Part shown: positions 1-8,928 of the stretch, piece by piece
Layout: every line of letters starts with the position of its first letter
How positions within the stretch are numbered: position 1 is the first letter of the stretch
Source of the DNA: a virus
IMG/VR virus record: IMGVR_UViG_3300042154_001699
Span: 1 to 33,920 of that record
Strand: one strand, 5' to 3'
DNA: 33,920 nt
Notes under the pieces: model-generated
The model's input: the letters and a program-made list of their open reading frames with translations, nothing else
The model's database searches: none
Told to the model about the DNA's origin: nothing
Program-made: the position numbers and the translations under genes

Positions 1-1506
1 TGTTCCTGCTGAATTACTAAAATTTGCTAAATTTCCAGAGCCGTTATTGGTTACATATAAAGTTGCAAATCCTGTTGCATTATTTAAAAAATATCCACCA
101 ATGCCATTACCAGCAGTACCATTAATAGCACTTCCTCCAGTACCAGTAGATTCAGCATAGATTGCTTGACCTGTTGTAGAACTTGCATACACTCCAAAAC
201 CTGTTGTTGCAGTACCTCTCAAAGCCTTACCTGTTGTTGCTACACTACCAATAATATCACCACTTGTGCCTGTCATTGATAATCCAATACCATAAAGAGA
301 ACCTGTGAGCGTTTTATCTCCTGCAAAGGTTTGAGTTCCTGTTGTTACAACACCCCCAAAATTTACTGAAGCAGGTTCAAGGTTTAATACAGTACCTGTA
401 ATTGTTCCTGCATTTGCATTAGGAGTTGAACCAATTGCTGATAATGATAGCACTCCTCCATCAGCATAGTTAGGAATATTTAGCGTATTTGAAACAAATG
501 TTGCTGCACCTGAAGTACCTGTGGTTGTTAATGTTATAGTTCCTTGCTTACTATTAAAAGTACTCCAATCAGTTGAACTTAAAACACCACGATTTGAGGC
601 CGATGCAGTAGGTACATTTAAAGTAATTACAGGCGTTGTAGTTCCGTTTGCAACAGTAGATGATAAATCAGTACCACTTGTTCCTAAAGTAATAGCAGCG
701 ACGCTTGTAACCGTTCCTACACCTGCACCACCTACTAAAGCTATTGTACCCGTAGCACTTGGTAAAGTATAAGTATAAGTTCCATTGGTAATAGTAGATC
801 CTAAAGTAAGTTGACCACTTATCTTGCTAGTACCTGTAACCTCTAAACCAAAACCATTATTAGTAGTTGCTCCAATTAGTAAATTACCACCTACCCATGT
901 AGCTAAAGTTGAACTATTACCTATCCATGTTCTATTGCTTTCACTTGAACTAATACCTACACTTTGATAACCTATAAATATATTATTGCTACCTGTAATA
1001 TTATTATTTGTTCCAGTACCAAAACCAGCATACCTACCAATGGCTGTATTATTATTACCAGAAGTATTAGATGGTAAAGAATTTGCACCAATACCAACAT
1101 TGTTACCACCAGCAACATTTGAAAACATTGATTGTAAACCAAATGATGTATTATATTCTCCTATTGTATTATTATAAAGAGATTGATAACCATTAGCCGT
1201 ATTAAATACACCAGTTGTATTAGATAATAAAGATTCAAATCCGTAAACTGTATTGTTTAAAGCTCCAGGACCTTTACCTATTGTAAATCCATTTACTGTT
1301 AAATCAAAAGCTCCAGGAAGAGTAAGTTGACCAGTTACTGTTAAACCACCAGTAATATAAGCAGCAACAGTAGATAATTGCAAAGAACTAGAATTGCCTA
1401 ATCCATCCGTTATAGTTTTTAAAGAAGAATTTAGAGGGCCATTATCAGTAACCTTTAATAGTGAATCGTAGGTCGATGATATGGTTTGTCCAGTAAGTGA
1501 TGCCAT
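1..1506 (-). CDS. Tail fibre protein, N-terminal 502 codons (cut by left edge)
   Basis: The frame opens with ATG at 1506 and stays open to base 1, so the 3' end lies outside the window. The N-terminus (MASLTGQTISSTYDSLLKV) is of the type found in Bacteroidetes phage tail fibres. It is followed by Gly/Ser/Thr/Asn-rich beta repeats, including YadA-stalk-like NNTAIG motifs around residues 150-170. Low-complexity repeats such as TVTSVA, GVVTTGTQTFAGDKT and YTYTLPSATGT are shared with the gene at the other edge. The last ~115 codons are close to a perfect copy of positions 32352-32690. By inference this is the virion-proximal half of the receptor-binding fibre. The exact attachment point and receptor cannot be seen. 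The 502 codons end exactly on base 1, in frame with the right edge if the genome is circular. Confidence 0.85.
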   Translation of the reverse strand, partial: MASLTGQTISSTYDSLLKVTDNGPLNSSLKTITDGLGNSSSLQLSTVAAYITGGLTVTGQLTLPGAFDLTVNGFTIGKGPGALNNTVYGFESLLSNTTGVFNTANGYQSLYNNTIGEYNTSFGLQSMFSNVAGGNNVGIGANSLPSNTSGNNNTAIGRYAGFGTGTNNNITGSNNIFIGYQSVGISSSESNRTWIGNSSTLATWVGGNLLIGATTNNGFGLEVTGTSKISGQLTLGSTITNGTYTYTLPSATGTIALVGGAGVGTVTSVAAITLGTSGTDLSSTVANGTTTPVITLNVPTASASNRGVLSSTDWSTFNSKQGTITLTTTGTSGAATFVSNTLNIPNYADGGVLSLSAIGSTPNANAGTITGTVLNLEPASVNFGGVVTTGTQTFAGDKTLTGSLYGIGLSMTGTSGDIIGSVATTGKALRGTATTGFGVYASSTTGQAIYAESTGTGGSAINGTAGNGIGGYFLNNATGFATLYVTNNGSGNLANFSNSAGT

Positions 1507-1562
1507 TATATATAATTTGCCTTAAATTAGTTAAAATTTATGAATTAATCAACATTTTTTAT

Positions 1563-2030
1563 CTACAGTTTTTTACCAAAAGTATAGCAAAATTCTACTC
1601 CTTTTAAGTCTATAGTATTTAAAAAATAGTACCTTCCCGATATAGCTCTCTCATTTACAAACTTGGTATTATTTGATTTATAAGGAGCAGCAATTGCATT
1701 TGTATTTAATCTACTCTCGAAGTCTGTTTGTATTCTTAATGTGTCACTAGCTCTTTGCCTTGTTCCAAACTCTAAATAAATCAAATTCTTGTTAGGTCTT
1801 GCATAAGCAAATCCATTAATACTACTTTTATTATTCTGCATTCTGTAGCTTGTTGGATTAGCTGGAACAATTATATTGTTTTTATCTCCATCAATACCAT
1901 CGGAAGCATATTTAGCATTAGTTATATCTTTTATATCAGATACCGTTTTCTTTACCTTCTCTTCACTATATTCCCTTACAACATCGTAATACTTTTGGTA
2001 ATCTTTTAATACCTGCTTTAAATCACCCAT
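1563..2030 (-). CDS. HK97 gp10-like neck/tail component
   Basis: 155 aa. It sits directly after the head-closure gene, where tailed phages with HK97-type heads encode the gp10-like tail-joining protein. The N-terminus is charged and helical (residues 1-40). A central GTRQRAS-type loop after LIYLEFG (about residues 88-98) resembles the LEFGT motif common in gp10 homologues. Its start overlaps the stop of the upstream gene by one base. The stop codon lies inside a TTATCTACA sequence (1559-1567). The family assignment rests on position and the LEFGT motif; sequence similarity is otherwise weak. Confidence 0.65.
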   Translation of the reverse strand: MGDLKQVLKDYQKYYDVVREYSEEKVKKTVSDIKDITNAKYASDGIDGDKNNIIVPANPTSYRMQNNKSSINGFAYARPNKNLIYLEFGTRQRASDTLRIQTDFESRLNTNAIAAPYKSNNTKFVNERAISGRYYFLNTIDLKGVEFCYTFGKKL

Positions 2031-2386
2031 TACTTTTTCTTGTAAGCCAATACTCTTAAATAGTATTTTTTAGGATCATCTAATACTGTTGAATGAACAA
2101 TATAATCATCATCCATATATTTAATTTTATAGGATGCGTCTAATATGTACTCATTATCAACTACTAGTGACCCCCTATACCTAAGAGTAAAAGAAGTTTT
2201 ATTATTTAATACTCTTGCTCCACCTTCTAAAAATAAATCACCATCGTATGGGTCTACCTTTGCAAATGTAGTATAAGAAGTAGCGTATGTAGGTTCAGTA
2301 CCTCCTGCTGCATCTGTAGTAGTAGTATAAGTAATAATTTCTACTAGTTCCCTTAAATCTGCACTTCTATAATATGGTCTTCTCAT
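2030..2386 (-). CDS. Head-tail closure (stopper) protein, SPP1 gp16/HK97 gp7-like
   Basis: 118 aa, a normal length for the stopper that binds the adaptor ring and closes the head after packaging. The N-terminal half has the family pattern of a short leader (ADLRELVEI), a beta strand with Thr repeats, and an AKVDPYDGD-like turn. The C-terminal half has YRGSLVVDNEYILD and a closing strand (YYLRVLAYKKK). It overlaps its neighbours by one base on each side, which points to translational coupling in the head operon. Position between the adaptor and the gp10-like gene supports the call. Confidence 0.7.
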   Translation of the reverse strand: MRRPYYRSADLRELVEIITYTTTTDAAGGTEPTYATSYTTFAKVDPYDGDLFLEGGARVLNNKTSFTLRYRGSLVVDNEYILDASYKIKYMDDDYIVHSTVLDDPKKYYLRVLAYKKK

Positions 2387-2937
2387 TAGAACATTAATAT
2401 TCTTCTATAACTTGATGCAAATTGTTTAGCTCCATTGGAAAGCTCTGTAGTATAAGAAGAATCCATTACATTTTCTCTAAACTCAAAATCCATCCCAACT
2501 TGTTTCATTATAGCAATTTTTAAATCTTTTGGCAATGTAGTATATCCTGCAACATAAACTATTTCAATAGGACCTAAATTATTGTTATAAAAAGATATAT
2601 TTTTAAAGCTATTACCAATAACAAGATAATCAGTTCCTGCTACTAATAAAGTCTTTACACCAGCCTCATCTATAGAGTTAATCGAAGTAATTGATTGTAT
2701 TGGACCATAAGGTATCTCTACATTATTAGCAACCTGATTAAATGTAGAAACTAATGTTTTAGTACCAAATGAACAACCAGTAAATCTTTCTAATTTTGTT
2801 CTAGCTGATGATATTAATAATGTAAGTAATGTATCCCAAGTTGAATAATCTATATTTAAATAAGACTTCATCTCGGAAAGCGTAACAGGTTCAGTCGATA
2901 TATCGCTATTAATTTTTACATCAAGTCCTAAAGTCAT
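2386..2937 (-). CDS. Head-tail connector (adaptor), gp6-like
   Basis: 183 aa. The start of the mature domain reads EPVTLSEMKSYLNID, followed by a helix with DTLLTLLISSARTKLERFTG; this is the classic gp6/gp15 adaptor pattern (helical bundle under the portal). A PYGPIQSITSI strand and VYVAGYTTLPKDLKIAIMKQ helix follow, both typical of the family. The protein forms the ring between portal and stopper. It is coupled to both neighbours by one-base overlaps. Family assignment is from recognisable motifs and gene order. Confidence 0.85.
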   Translation of the reverse strand: MTLGLDVKINSDISTEPVTLSEMKSYLNIDYSTWDTLLTLLISSARTKLERFTGCSFGTKTLVSTFNQVANNVEIPYGPIQSITSINSIDEAGVKTLLVAGTDYLVIGNSFKNISFYNNNLGPIEIVYVAGYTTLPKDLKIAIMKQVGMDFEFRENVMDSSYTTELSNGAKQFASSYRRILMF

Positions 2938-3182
2938 TACTTAGTTTTTTTAGATATTTTTAATTCTTTTGTTTTAGCCTCAAGCTTTTCTTCTTTTTGT
3001 ACTACTTCTTGTACTATATCTTGTACTACCTCTTCAACTACATCTTCAAAATTGCGAACAAATCCTTTTTTTAGTAAAAGCTCGGCTCTTTCGTCAGATA
3101 CAATTAATTCTTCACCTTCTATAACAAATCTATTCAATACTAAATCTCTGTATGAATATTTTACTTTTATTTTCTTACTCAT
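2937..3182 (-). CDS. Small post-capsid protein with acidic coiled tail
   Basis: 81 aa. The N-terminal half (VKYSYRDLVLNRFVIEGEELIVSDERAELLLKKGFV, given here only as residues 8-43) resembles short proteins often encoded between capsid and connector genes, which carry a small beta domain followed by a helix with an ERAxxLLKKG motif. The C-terminal half is a charged, Val/Glu-rich repeat (VVEEVVQDIVQEVVQ) likely to form a coiled coil, ending in a Lys-rich tail. The function is unknown. It could be a minor head protein. Stop and start of the next gene overlap by one base. Confidence 0.6.
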   Translation of the reverse strand: MSKKIKVKYSYRDLVLNRFVIEGEELIVSDERAELLLKKGFVRNFEDVVEEVVQDIVQEVVQKEEKLEAKTKELKISKKTK

Positions 3183-3195
3183 AATTTATTTATTT

Positions 3196-3236
3196 GAAAG
3201 TAGGGGAGGAAACGATCCTCCCAGTATTATACTTTC
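3196..3236 (-). terminator. Strong hairpin after the capsid gene (attenuator or RNA stabiliser)
   Basis: On the minus strand an inner stem GGGAGGA/TCCTCCC (7 bp, 5-nt loop; 3204-3222) is capped on an outer stem GAAAGTA/TACTTTC (7 bp; 3196-3202 with 3230-3236). It begins 16 bases after the capsid stop codon and ends 14 bases before the next start. There is no run of Ts after it, so a full rho-independent terminator is doubtful. An attenuator or a 3'-end stabiliser that raises capsid mRNA relative to connector mRNA fits better (inference). Confidence 0.55.
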
Positions 3237-3251
3237 CAAACTACTTTATTA

Positions 3252-4325
3252 TTATGCTACGTTGCCTAAATCAGCAAAAACGAAAGCATCAACTCTATCA
3301 ATAGCAAGAACTTCACGCGCCTCGATACGAACAGTTACCAAGTTTTTCTGAATGTTATCAGAATCTTGCTCAAAGAACTCAACTTTAAGATCGTCAACTA
3401 CAACTCTCTTAGCCATGTTCCAATCTCCTAAAAGAACTTTGTCATCAGCAATAAAGCTAGACTTAAATATAGGAATACCAGCAATAGCAATATTACCATC
3501 AGGAGTGATTGTTACACCACCAGGGATTGAATAATCAGCAGGTTTAGTTAACAATAATCTACCCCATTGCTTAGGATTAACTACAATACCGTTAACTGCA
3601 AAATCAGCACTTTCAAGGTTTGTGATGTAATCTATGATTTGCTCTACGTCAACTGTAGCAGCTGTAGTAGTAGAACCAGTAGCAGCAGCAATAAGATCAG
3701 CATAGAACTTAGCATCTTCTGCTTTGTAGAAATCACGTAACAACATTTGTGGCAAAGCTGACTGTAGGAAAGGAAGATCCTGTAGCATTGACTTGTCAAT
3801 ACGAGCATAACCAGCAATATAACGAGCAGTATAAGTAACCGCAGTTAAATCGTAGTCAATTTGTGTTTTAGCATCACCTGGAGTTGATTGTACAGAGATA
3901 GAACCTTCTGTTCCAGTTTCACGATACAATGTGTATATACCAGTAGCAGAGCTAACAGCAGGGATAAGGCTACGGAAGTTAACCAAACGGTTAGGAATCA
4001 TAGCAACACCTGGCTGGTAAGTACGTACTGCATCACCTGTAAGGTTTCCAGCAACTGTCATGTTACCAACAGCTTTCATGTTAAGTTTAACTTTGTTACC
4101 AGCAGATACATCACTGATAGAATCAAAGTTCTTTGCAATTAGGTCTGCAAAAGACGCTTCAAAAGATTTAGCTTCCATTTTTTCTGTAGAATTTTGTTTT
4201 TGTAATTTAATTTCCATTTCGTCAAGACGAGCATCAATTGCTTGAGATTTCTCGCTGATTTGTTCTGCAACGACGTTTTTTACGTTTTCGTTTATAGCAG
4301 ATTTAAGTTGTTCAACTTTTTCCAT
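3252..4325 (-). CDS. Major capsid protein, HK97 family
   Basis: 357 aa. Residues 1-60 form a charged coiled coil (EQLKSAINENVKNVVAEQIS onwards), the delta domain that acts as internal scaffold and is normally removed by the prohead protease. Residues ~60-357 carry HK97-fold features: LIPAVSSATGIYTLYRETG (N-arm/E-loop region), ARIDKSMLQDLPFLQS, the P-domain helix region, VNPKQWGRLLLTKPADYS, and the C-terminal VEFFEQDSDNIQKNLVTV..RIEAREVLAIDRVDAFV. It overlaps the protease gene by 14 bases. Length is usual for HK97-type phages with a cleaved delta domain. A strong hairpin follows its stop codon. Confidence 0.93.
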   Translation of the reverse strand: MEKVEQLKSAINENVKNVVAEQISEKSQAIDARLDEMEIKLQKQNSTEKMEAKSFEASFADLIAKNFDSISDVSAGNKVKLNMKAVGNMTVAGNLTGDAVRTYQPGVAMIPNRLVNFRSLIPAVSSATGIYTLYRETGTEGSISVQSTPGDAKTQIDYDLTAVTYTARYIAGYARIDKSMLQDLPFLQSALPQMLLRDFYKAEDAKFYADLIAAATGSTTTAATVDVEQIIDYITNLESADFAVNGIVVNPKQWGRLLLTKPADYSIPGGVTITPDGNIAIAGIPIFKSSFIADDKVLLGDWNMAKRVVVDDLKVEFFEQDSDNIQKNLVTVRIEAREVLAIDRVDAFVFADLGNVA

Positions 4326-5118
4326 TTCTGTAATCTTCTAATAAATTGTTTAATAATAATTCAAATTTCTCATCTTCGCTTTCTTCAAGTTCAGGTGATC
4401 CTTCTTCAATAACTTCCTCTTCATCCATAACTGGCTCATCTTCCATCGGGTTTTCATCTTCAGTATCTTCTATAGATATAGTTACCGTAACGGTAGATTT
4501 ATCTTCCAATGGCTCAAGATTTTCAACTGATGCTTCTTTAAGTAAAGCAAGTTCTTTATGTAATTGTAGTAATTGAAGTTCTAGTTTGGCAAATGTTTCA
4601 TCTGTGTATTTACCGTTTTTGATTGCATTTAAAATGTTATCCATCATAAATCCTATTGTTTCATAGCTTTTCATACCTGTAATTGGTGTCATTTCATTAG
4701 CACCCCATCCTTGTAATGAAGAGCCTTCATATAATTTAACTTCTGTAATGTCATTGTATTGACCCATATTTTTTTGTTTAATGGTAACAAAACCAATAGA
4801 ATGTTCGTTAATCAATCCATCCTCTACCATCAAAAGATAATCTCTTCCAAGTGTATGGCGACCTGCCTTACTTTCGTAGTACAAACCTTTGTTATCTTCT
4901 TTTAGCTCAAGAATTTTACCTACTGATTTAGTAGCATCATGATCTAACAAGTGACGTATCCTTGAGAAGTTCTCATTAATTGTTTTAGAGAAAGCTCCTT
5001 TACGGATAATATCTCCATCGCTATCCATATTATCAAACGAAGAAAAGTATCCAGTAACAATGCCTTTTTTGACATCTACGTCTGTAATTCCCTGATTTAA
5101 ATTTTTGTATAATAACAT
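4312..5118 (-). CDS. Prohead protease, HK97 family (peptidase U35)
   Basis: 268 aa. The protease domain covers residues ~1-160: GIVTGYFSSFDNMDSDGD, GAFSKTI, the HLLDHD segment with the probable catalytic His at residue 60, and EHSIGF with the probable nucleophile Ser107. Residues ~200-260 are very rich in Glu/Asp (DTEDENPMEDEPVMDEEEVI), an acidic tail that could act as an internal scaffold extension. The enzyme cleaves the capsid delta domain and itself during head maturation. The gene lies between portal and capsid, as expected, and its 3' end overlaps the capsid start. Confidence 0.9.
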   Translation of the reverse strand: MLLYKNLNQGITDVDVKKGIVTGYFSSFDNMDSDGDIIRKGAFSKTINENFSRIRHLLDHDATKSVGKILELKEDNKGLYYESKAGRHTLGRDYLLMVEDGLINEHSIGFVTIKQKNMGQYNDITEVKLYEGSSLQGWGANEMTPITGMKSYETIGFMMDNILNAIKNGKYTDETFAKLELQLLQLHKELALLKEASVENLEPLEDKSTVTVTISIEDTEDENPMEDEPVMDEEEVIEEGSPELEESEDEKFELLLNNLLEDYRNGKS

Positions 5119-5121
5119 ATC

Positions 5122-7062
5122 TTAATTGTTTTCTATTTCTTTTAATTTGCTTATTGCCCAATTTACTCCTGCATCGCCACCCCAAGCATCCCACATTAAT
5201 CCACCACAACCTTCACTATATGGTACATCTTTATGTTGTTGGTGACGTTTAAAACTTGCCATCCTTCCTATTGTATCTCTTGATACAGGTTCACGATTAG
5301 CTAATTGATTAGCTCTTGCTTTTCCAACTGGTGTTCCGCAATCACCCCATCCATTTTCTTCTGCGTATTTTAAAGCACGTTTAGCATTATTACTTGCTGC
5401 TTCTGGGTAGTCTGAATAGCTGTCTGCTTTTTCAGTTTTTTTTTTAGCGTAAGAATCTAGGAATCTTTTTACAAAGCTCATAGCAAAAGCATTCTCATTA
5501 CCCTTTAATTCTTGCTCTTTAAATACTCTTATCCCTGTTGCAAATACTTCCTCTAGTTTCTTTGCAGTAACCCTTTTACCAGGATTGTCCTTATTAAACT
5601 CTCTAGCCATTGTAACTAATTGAGCCATTGGTTTTTCATCCTCTATAGGATTTACCGACTTATTAGCTTGTGCAATACCTATAGCTTGTTCAATAGGGTC
5701 AATATTTATTTTGTCAATAGGAGTAACTTGAATGCTTACATAAATCTTATCCATATCAGGATTTTCATTACGGCCATAACCCATTTCCTCAAGTTTCTGA
5801 TTAGGTGTTAACCACCAAGCTCTTTCAAGGTATGATATTTGTTCCTTCTTATCTTCTTGTAGTTCAGGGAATACACTTAAATCAAAATCCAAGAAATACT
5901 TTTTATTCTCTGACTTATTATAAGGAGCTACAAGCCATTTATTTAAGTCTGCTCTAGCTGATATTAATTCTGGTAAAATAGCGTCTGAAATCAAAGCTTT
6001 ACGAGCCTCATACATATTATTGTAAGTCTTGTTATCAGGATCGTTTAATAAAGCAGAGTTTACATGGTACACATTACACATCTGCCTAAGATTCATTTTC
6101 ATTGATTCAATAATAGCTAAATCAACTGGAGATAAACCTATTTGTTGCCAACCAACTTTAGATGCTGATACTATTATGTTACCTGCATTTTCAGGGCCAC
6201 TATATTCTGACTTCCATTTACGCTGCATTTCGTATGCTTGTTCTGGAGATAATTGACCATCTTCACTATTGTCATACAAGATACCCATTGCTCCAGTATT
6301 CTGGAATAACTTAACAGAGGCTGTTTGTGCATCATTTGATTGTTGCATAACTCTCATAGCTGCTCTTAGTGGAGATTGTCCATAAAGGTGAGAACCTTCT
6401 GTTGAATAATCAGGATTCCAATATTTAGAGTGCATAACCTTACTAGCAAGTAATTCCTCTTTACCATAGCTACTACTTAATGTATATCCAATTACTGGAT
6501 TATATCTACCACCACTAATAATTCTAGTTAAATGTGCGGGTAGTACATAAAGTTGTTTAAACTTACCAGCATTAGATCCTGTAACAGCACCCATGCCATA
6601 AATGTATGAATTACCAGTAATTAGTTTAAACCCAAAATAATTATCCATAAACTCGTAATACGATTGGTAATCATTAGGATCTAATAAGGTTTGTATAATT
6701 GGATGATCTTCCGATATTTCTACTAATGCCTTAGTCTTTAAGTAATTAGCTTCTTGAATATCTTGTGGCTTAGAAACATTTTGTGTATATGATTTATATT
6801 TCTGGAATGCTCTATCATCAATTACCTCATATAATATTGGAGGTGCTGTAGCTGCTTTTCTGGTGATTAAGTTAACTATTGAGTAAACATCAGAATTATA
6901 CTGATAGCCTTTTTCTACATAGTTTTCAAACGTATCTTCTCCAAAAATAGGAGCTTTTGCGATTTGATTATAAATCATCCTTGCATACGCAGGATCTATA
7001 CCTTTTTGAACCATGATAGGTTCTGGTGCTTTTGCAGCTTTAAAGAAATCGAATAATCCCAT
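5122..7062 (-). CDS. Portal protein with an extra C-terminal domain
   Basis: 646 aa, much longer than the ~400-450 aa of a usual HK97-family portal. Residues ~20-440 are the portal: YNSDVYSIVNLITRKAA, ITGNSYIYGMG, the SPLRAAMRVMQQSN helix, and a NLRQMCNVYHVNSALLNDP segment as in phage_portal (PF04860). Residues ~470-530 are a helical linker. Residues ~555-646 are a separate module with SDYPEAASNNAKRALKYAEE, GKARANQLANREPVS, and CGGLMWDAWGGDAGVNWA. Similar modules occur fused to head-maturation proteins of other phages; their role is not known to me. The portal forms the dodecameric packaging ring. It abuts the terminase gene without a gap. Confidence 0.9.
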   Translation of the reverse strand: MGLFDFFKAAKAPEPIMVQKGIDPAYARMIYNQIAKAPIFGEDTFENYVEKGYQYNSDVYSIVNLITRKAATAPPILYEVIDDRAFQKYKSYTQNVSKPQDIQEANYLKTKALVEISEDHPIIQTLLDPNDYQSYYEFMDNYFGFKLITGNSYIYGMGAVTGSNAGKFKQLYVLPAHLTRIISGGRYNPVIGYTLSSSYGKEELLASKVMHSKYWNPDYSTEGSHLYGQSPLRAAMRVMQQSNDAQTASVKLFQNTGAMGILYDNSEDGQLSPEQAYEMQRKWKSEYSGPENAGNIIVSASKVGWQQIGLSPVDLAIIESMKMNLRQMCNVYHVNSALLNDPDNKTYNNMYEARKALISDAILPELISARADLNKWLVAPYNKSENKKYFLDFDLSVFPELQEDKKEQISYLERAWWLTPNQKLEEMGYGRNENPDMDKIYVSIQVTPIDKINIDPIEQAIGIAQANKSVNPIEDEKPMAQLVTMAREFNKDNPGKRVTAKKLEEVFATGIRVFKEQELKGNENAFAMSFVKRFLDSYAKKKTEKADSYSDYPEAASNNAKRALKYAEENGWGDCGTPVGKARANQLANREPVSRDTIGRMASFKRHQQHKDVPYSEGCGGLMWDAWGGDAGVNWAISKLKEIENN

Positions 7063-8460
7063 TTATATTACATACCATTTACGTTCCTTGCCATACTTAG
7101 TAAACATCGCACATCTAATTGCATCTAAACAATGGTTGTATGTATCAATAGGTACATTTGTACTTTCCCCATTTTGCATTATCCATTGGTAGTTTTTTAC
7201 CTCTGTTGCTATATTTTTACTACGTTTGGTGTAGAACACCCTATATTCTTTTAATTTGTTAATACCAGCGAGAATAGAACCTTTACCTTTTTTCTGTGGT
7301 TTAACATTAAAATTTACTTTTAAGTCTGCTATGGATTTAGGTTCAGCAGAATCAGCAAATATTTCACTATATGGATTAACATTTAGTTTTCTCAAACTAT
7401 TTGCAATATCCTTGTTTGTCATTCTTGTGGCATAAAACAATTCATCTAGGTATATATTGTCACCTATCTTACTCATTCTTATACAGGCCGTAGGATCATT
7501 AGTAAAGCCAAAATCCATGCCATAAAAAATATCGTCACCATCAGGAAACAAATCACATTCTTGCCAATCTGGATAAACCAAACTTTCTGTAGCAGGTCTA
7601 GGGTCTTGTTGATAAAGAGAGTTGAAGATAATTGGGGATGATTCCTTAATCCTTATAAGCCTATCTGCCGACTGTCTATCTTCCCATAATGCTTCCCCAA
7701 CCTCTCGTTTATCATAATACCTTCCATCATTTAAAGATTCCCTTAATGCTGGTAATGTTATTGTATTCCAATCGTTATCTCTTTTACTTGCTCTTCCGAG
7801 TGGATCATCATTATCCCATCTTGTAGCAATTAATAGTTGTTTACCGTTATTTTGAAGTCTACTTTCTGCAACTGATGTATACCAATCCCAAACTGTTTCT
7901 CTGACATTTAATGATTTAGCCTCACTATAGTCTTTAATTAAATCATCACATATCAAAACATCAACACTAAATCCTGTTAACGATCCACCAGTACCTACTG
8001 ACTTTAAATATCCAGCATTGTTAATGACCTCAAACATATCATTATTCCTAATGGCCTCACCACTTCTAGGTTTAGCAATTTTTGTATTTGGGAATACTTT
8101 TCTATATTCTGTGCTATCAATAATCTTCTGAACTTCCCTATTGAATCTTGACGCTAAATCAGCTGTATAAGATGCGATAACAATTTTCAGATTAGGGTTT
8201 ACTCCTAGCAGGTAGGCTGGATATAATTGAGTGGCTAGTGTAGACTTACCATGTTGAGGTGGCATAGAAATCATTAGCTTCTTACTATCGTCATCAGTAT
8301 ACAGCGTCATTAGCGATCCCATAATATGGTTATGAAACCAAGTCGCATCAAAATCCTTTTTAATAAATCTTACAAAGAACGAAAAATCTTTACGAGCTAA
8401 GTCTATAGCCGCTGATTCTAATAAAGCACTATCTATTTTTAATGGTTTATCTTTTATCAT
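7063..8460 (-). CDS. Terminase large subunit
   Basis: 465 aa. N-terminal ATPase: Walker A PPQHGKST at residues 67-74, Walker B VLICDD around 168-173, and the ATRW coupling motif at 212-215. C-terminal RNase H-like nuclease: acidic residues in GMDFGFTNDPTA (Asp316), YLDELFY (Asp339) and FADSAEP (Asp370). The enzyme cuts and translocates DNA into the prohead through the portal. Its 5' end overlaps the small terminase gene by 14 bases. All catalytic motifs are intact. The packaging mode (cos or pac) cannot be decided from the protein alone. Confidence 0.95.
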   Translation of the reverse strand: MIKDKPLKIDSALLESAAIDLARKDFSFFVRFIKKDFDATWFHNHIMGSLMTLYTDDDSKKLMISMPPQHGKSTLATQLYPAYLLGVNPNLKIVIASYTADLASRFNREVQKIIDSTEYRKVFPNTKIAKPRSGEAIRNNDMFEVINNAGYLKSVGTGGSLTGFSVDVLICDDLIKDYSEAKSLNVRETVWDWYTSVAESRLQNNGKQLLIATRWDNDDPLGRASKRDNDWNTITLPALRESLNDGRYYDKREVGEALWEDRQSADRLIRIKESSPIIFNSLYQQDPRPATESLVYPDWQECDLFPDGDDIFYGMDFGFTNDPTACIRMSKIGDNIYLDELFYATRMTNKDIANSLRKLNVNPYSEIFADSAEPKSIADLKVNFNVKPQKKGKGSILAGINKLKEYRVFYTKRSKNIATEVKNYQWIMQNGESTNVPIDTYNHCLDAIRCAMFTKYGKERKWYVI

Positions 8461-8926
8461 CTAGTACACTTCCAGTTAAGTACCTTTCGGCTAATTGACG
8501 TTTCAACTCTTCATCCATGTCAGATACGTCTACTTTTGTGGTTTGTGTGGCTTGTATTTCTACATTTTGTTTATCCGACCAACCGTAATGGTTTTTTAAG
8601 GCAAATATTGCCATGGTCGCATTTGCTTGGTTTTTAAACGCTGATTCAAAAATTCTATTCTCAAATCGTTGTTTAATATATTCTATTCTTTCTACTTCGT
8701 AATCTAACTCACGTCTTTTACAGATACTCTCTAACGATGCCCACTTACTCTTAGTCATGCCAACAAGCTCTAAAGCAGAACCCATTGTAACTACTGTAGG
8801 ATCTTCGGTAATACCTTCAATTAAATCAATCTTTGCATTTATGTCTTCCAGGCTCATAAGCTCTGGTTTCATTGGGATTAATCTAGTTCTATCGTATTTA
8901 CTTAAAGCTTTAATATCTTCAAGCAT
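8447..8926 (-). CDS. Terminase small subunit
   Basis: 159 aa. It lies directly upstream of and overlaps the large subunit. Residues ~20-60 contain PELMSLEDINAKIDLIEGI and a SALELVGMTKSKWASLE segment that fits a DNA-binding helix-turn-helix. The C-terminal region ATMAIFALKNHYGWSDKQ is typical of Bacteroidetes phage small terminases (the KNHYGW motif is a recurrent hallmark). It is expected to recognise the packaging site. Assignment rests on this motif and location. Confidence 0.8.
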   Translation of the reverse strand: MLEDIKALSKYDRTRLIPMKPELMSLEDINAKIDLIEGITEDPTVVTMGSALELVGMTKSKWASLESICKRRELDYEVERIEYIKQRFENRIFESAFKNQANATMAIFALKNHYGWSDKQNVEIQATQTTKVDVSDMDEELKRQLAERYLTGSVLDDKR

Positions 8927-8928
8927 AA

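Noticed and set aside
521-1177. Plus-strand reading frames at 521-772 and 986-1177
   Set aside because: They run antisense to the clear tail-fibre frame and have the Val/Pro/Leu-rich look of mirrored Gly/Thr/Asn-rich repeats; no leader or neighbours support them.
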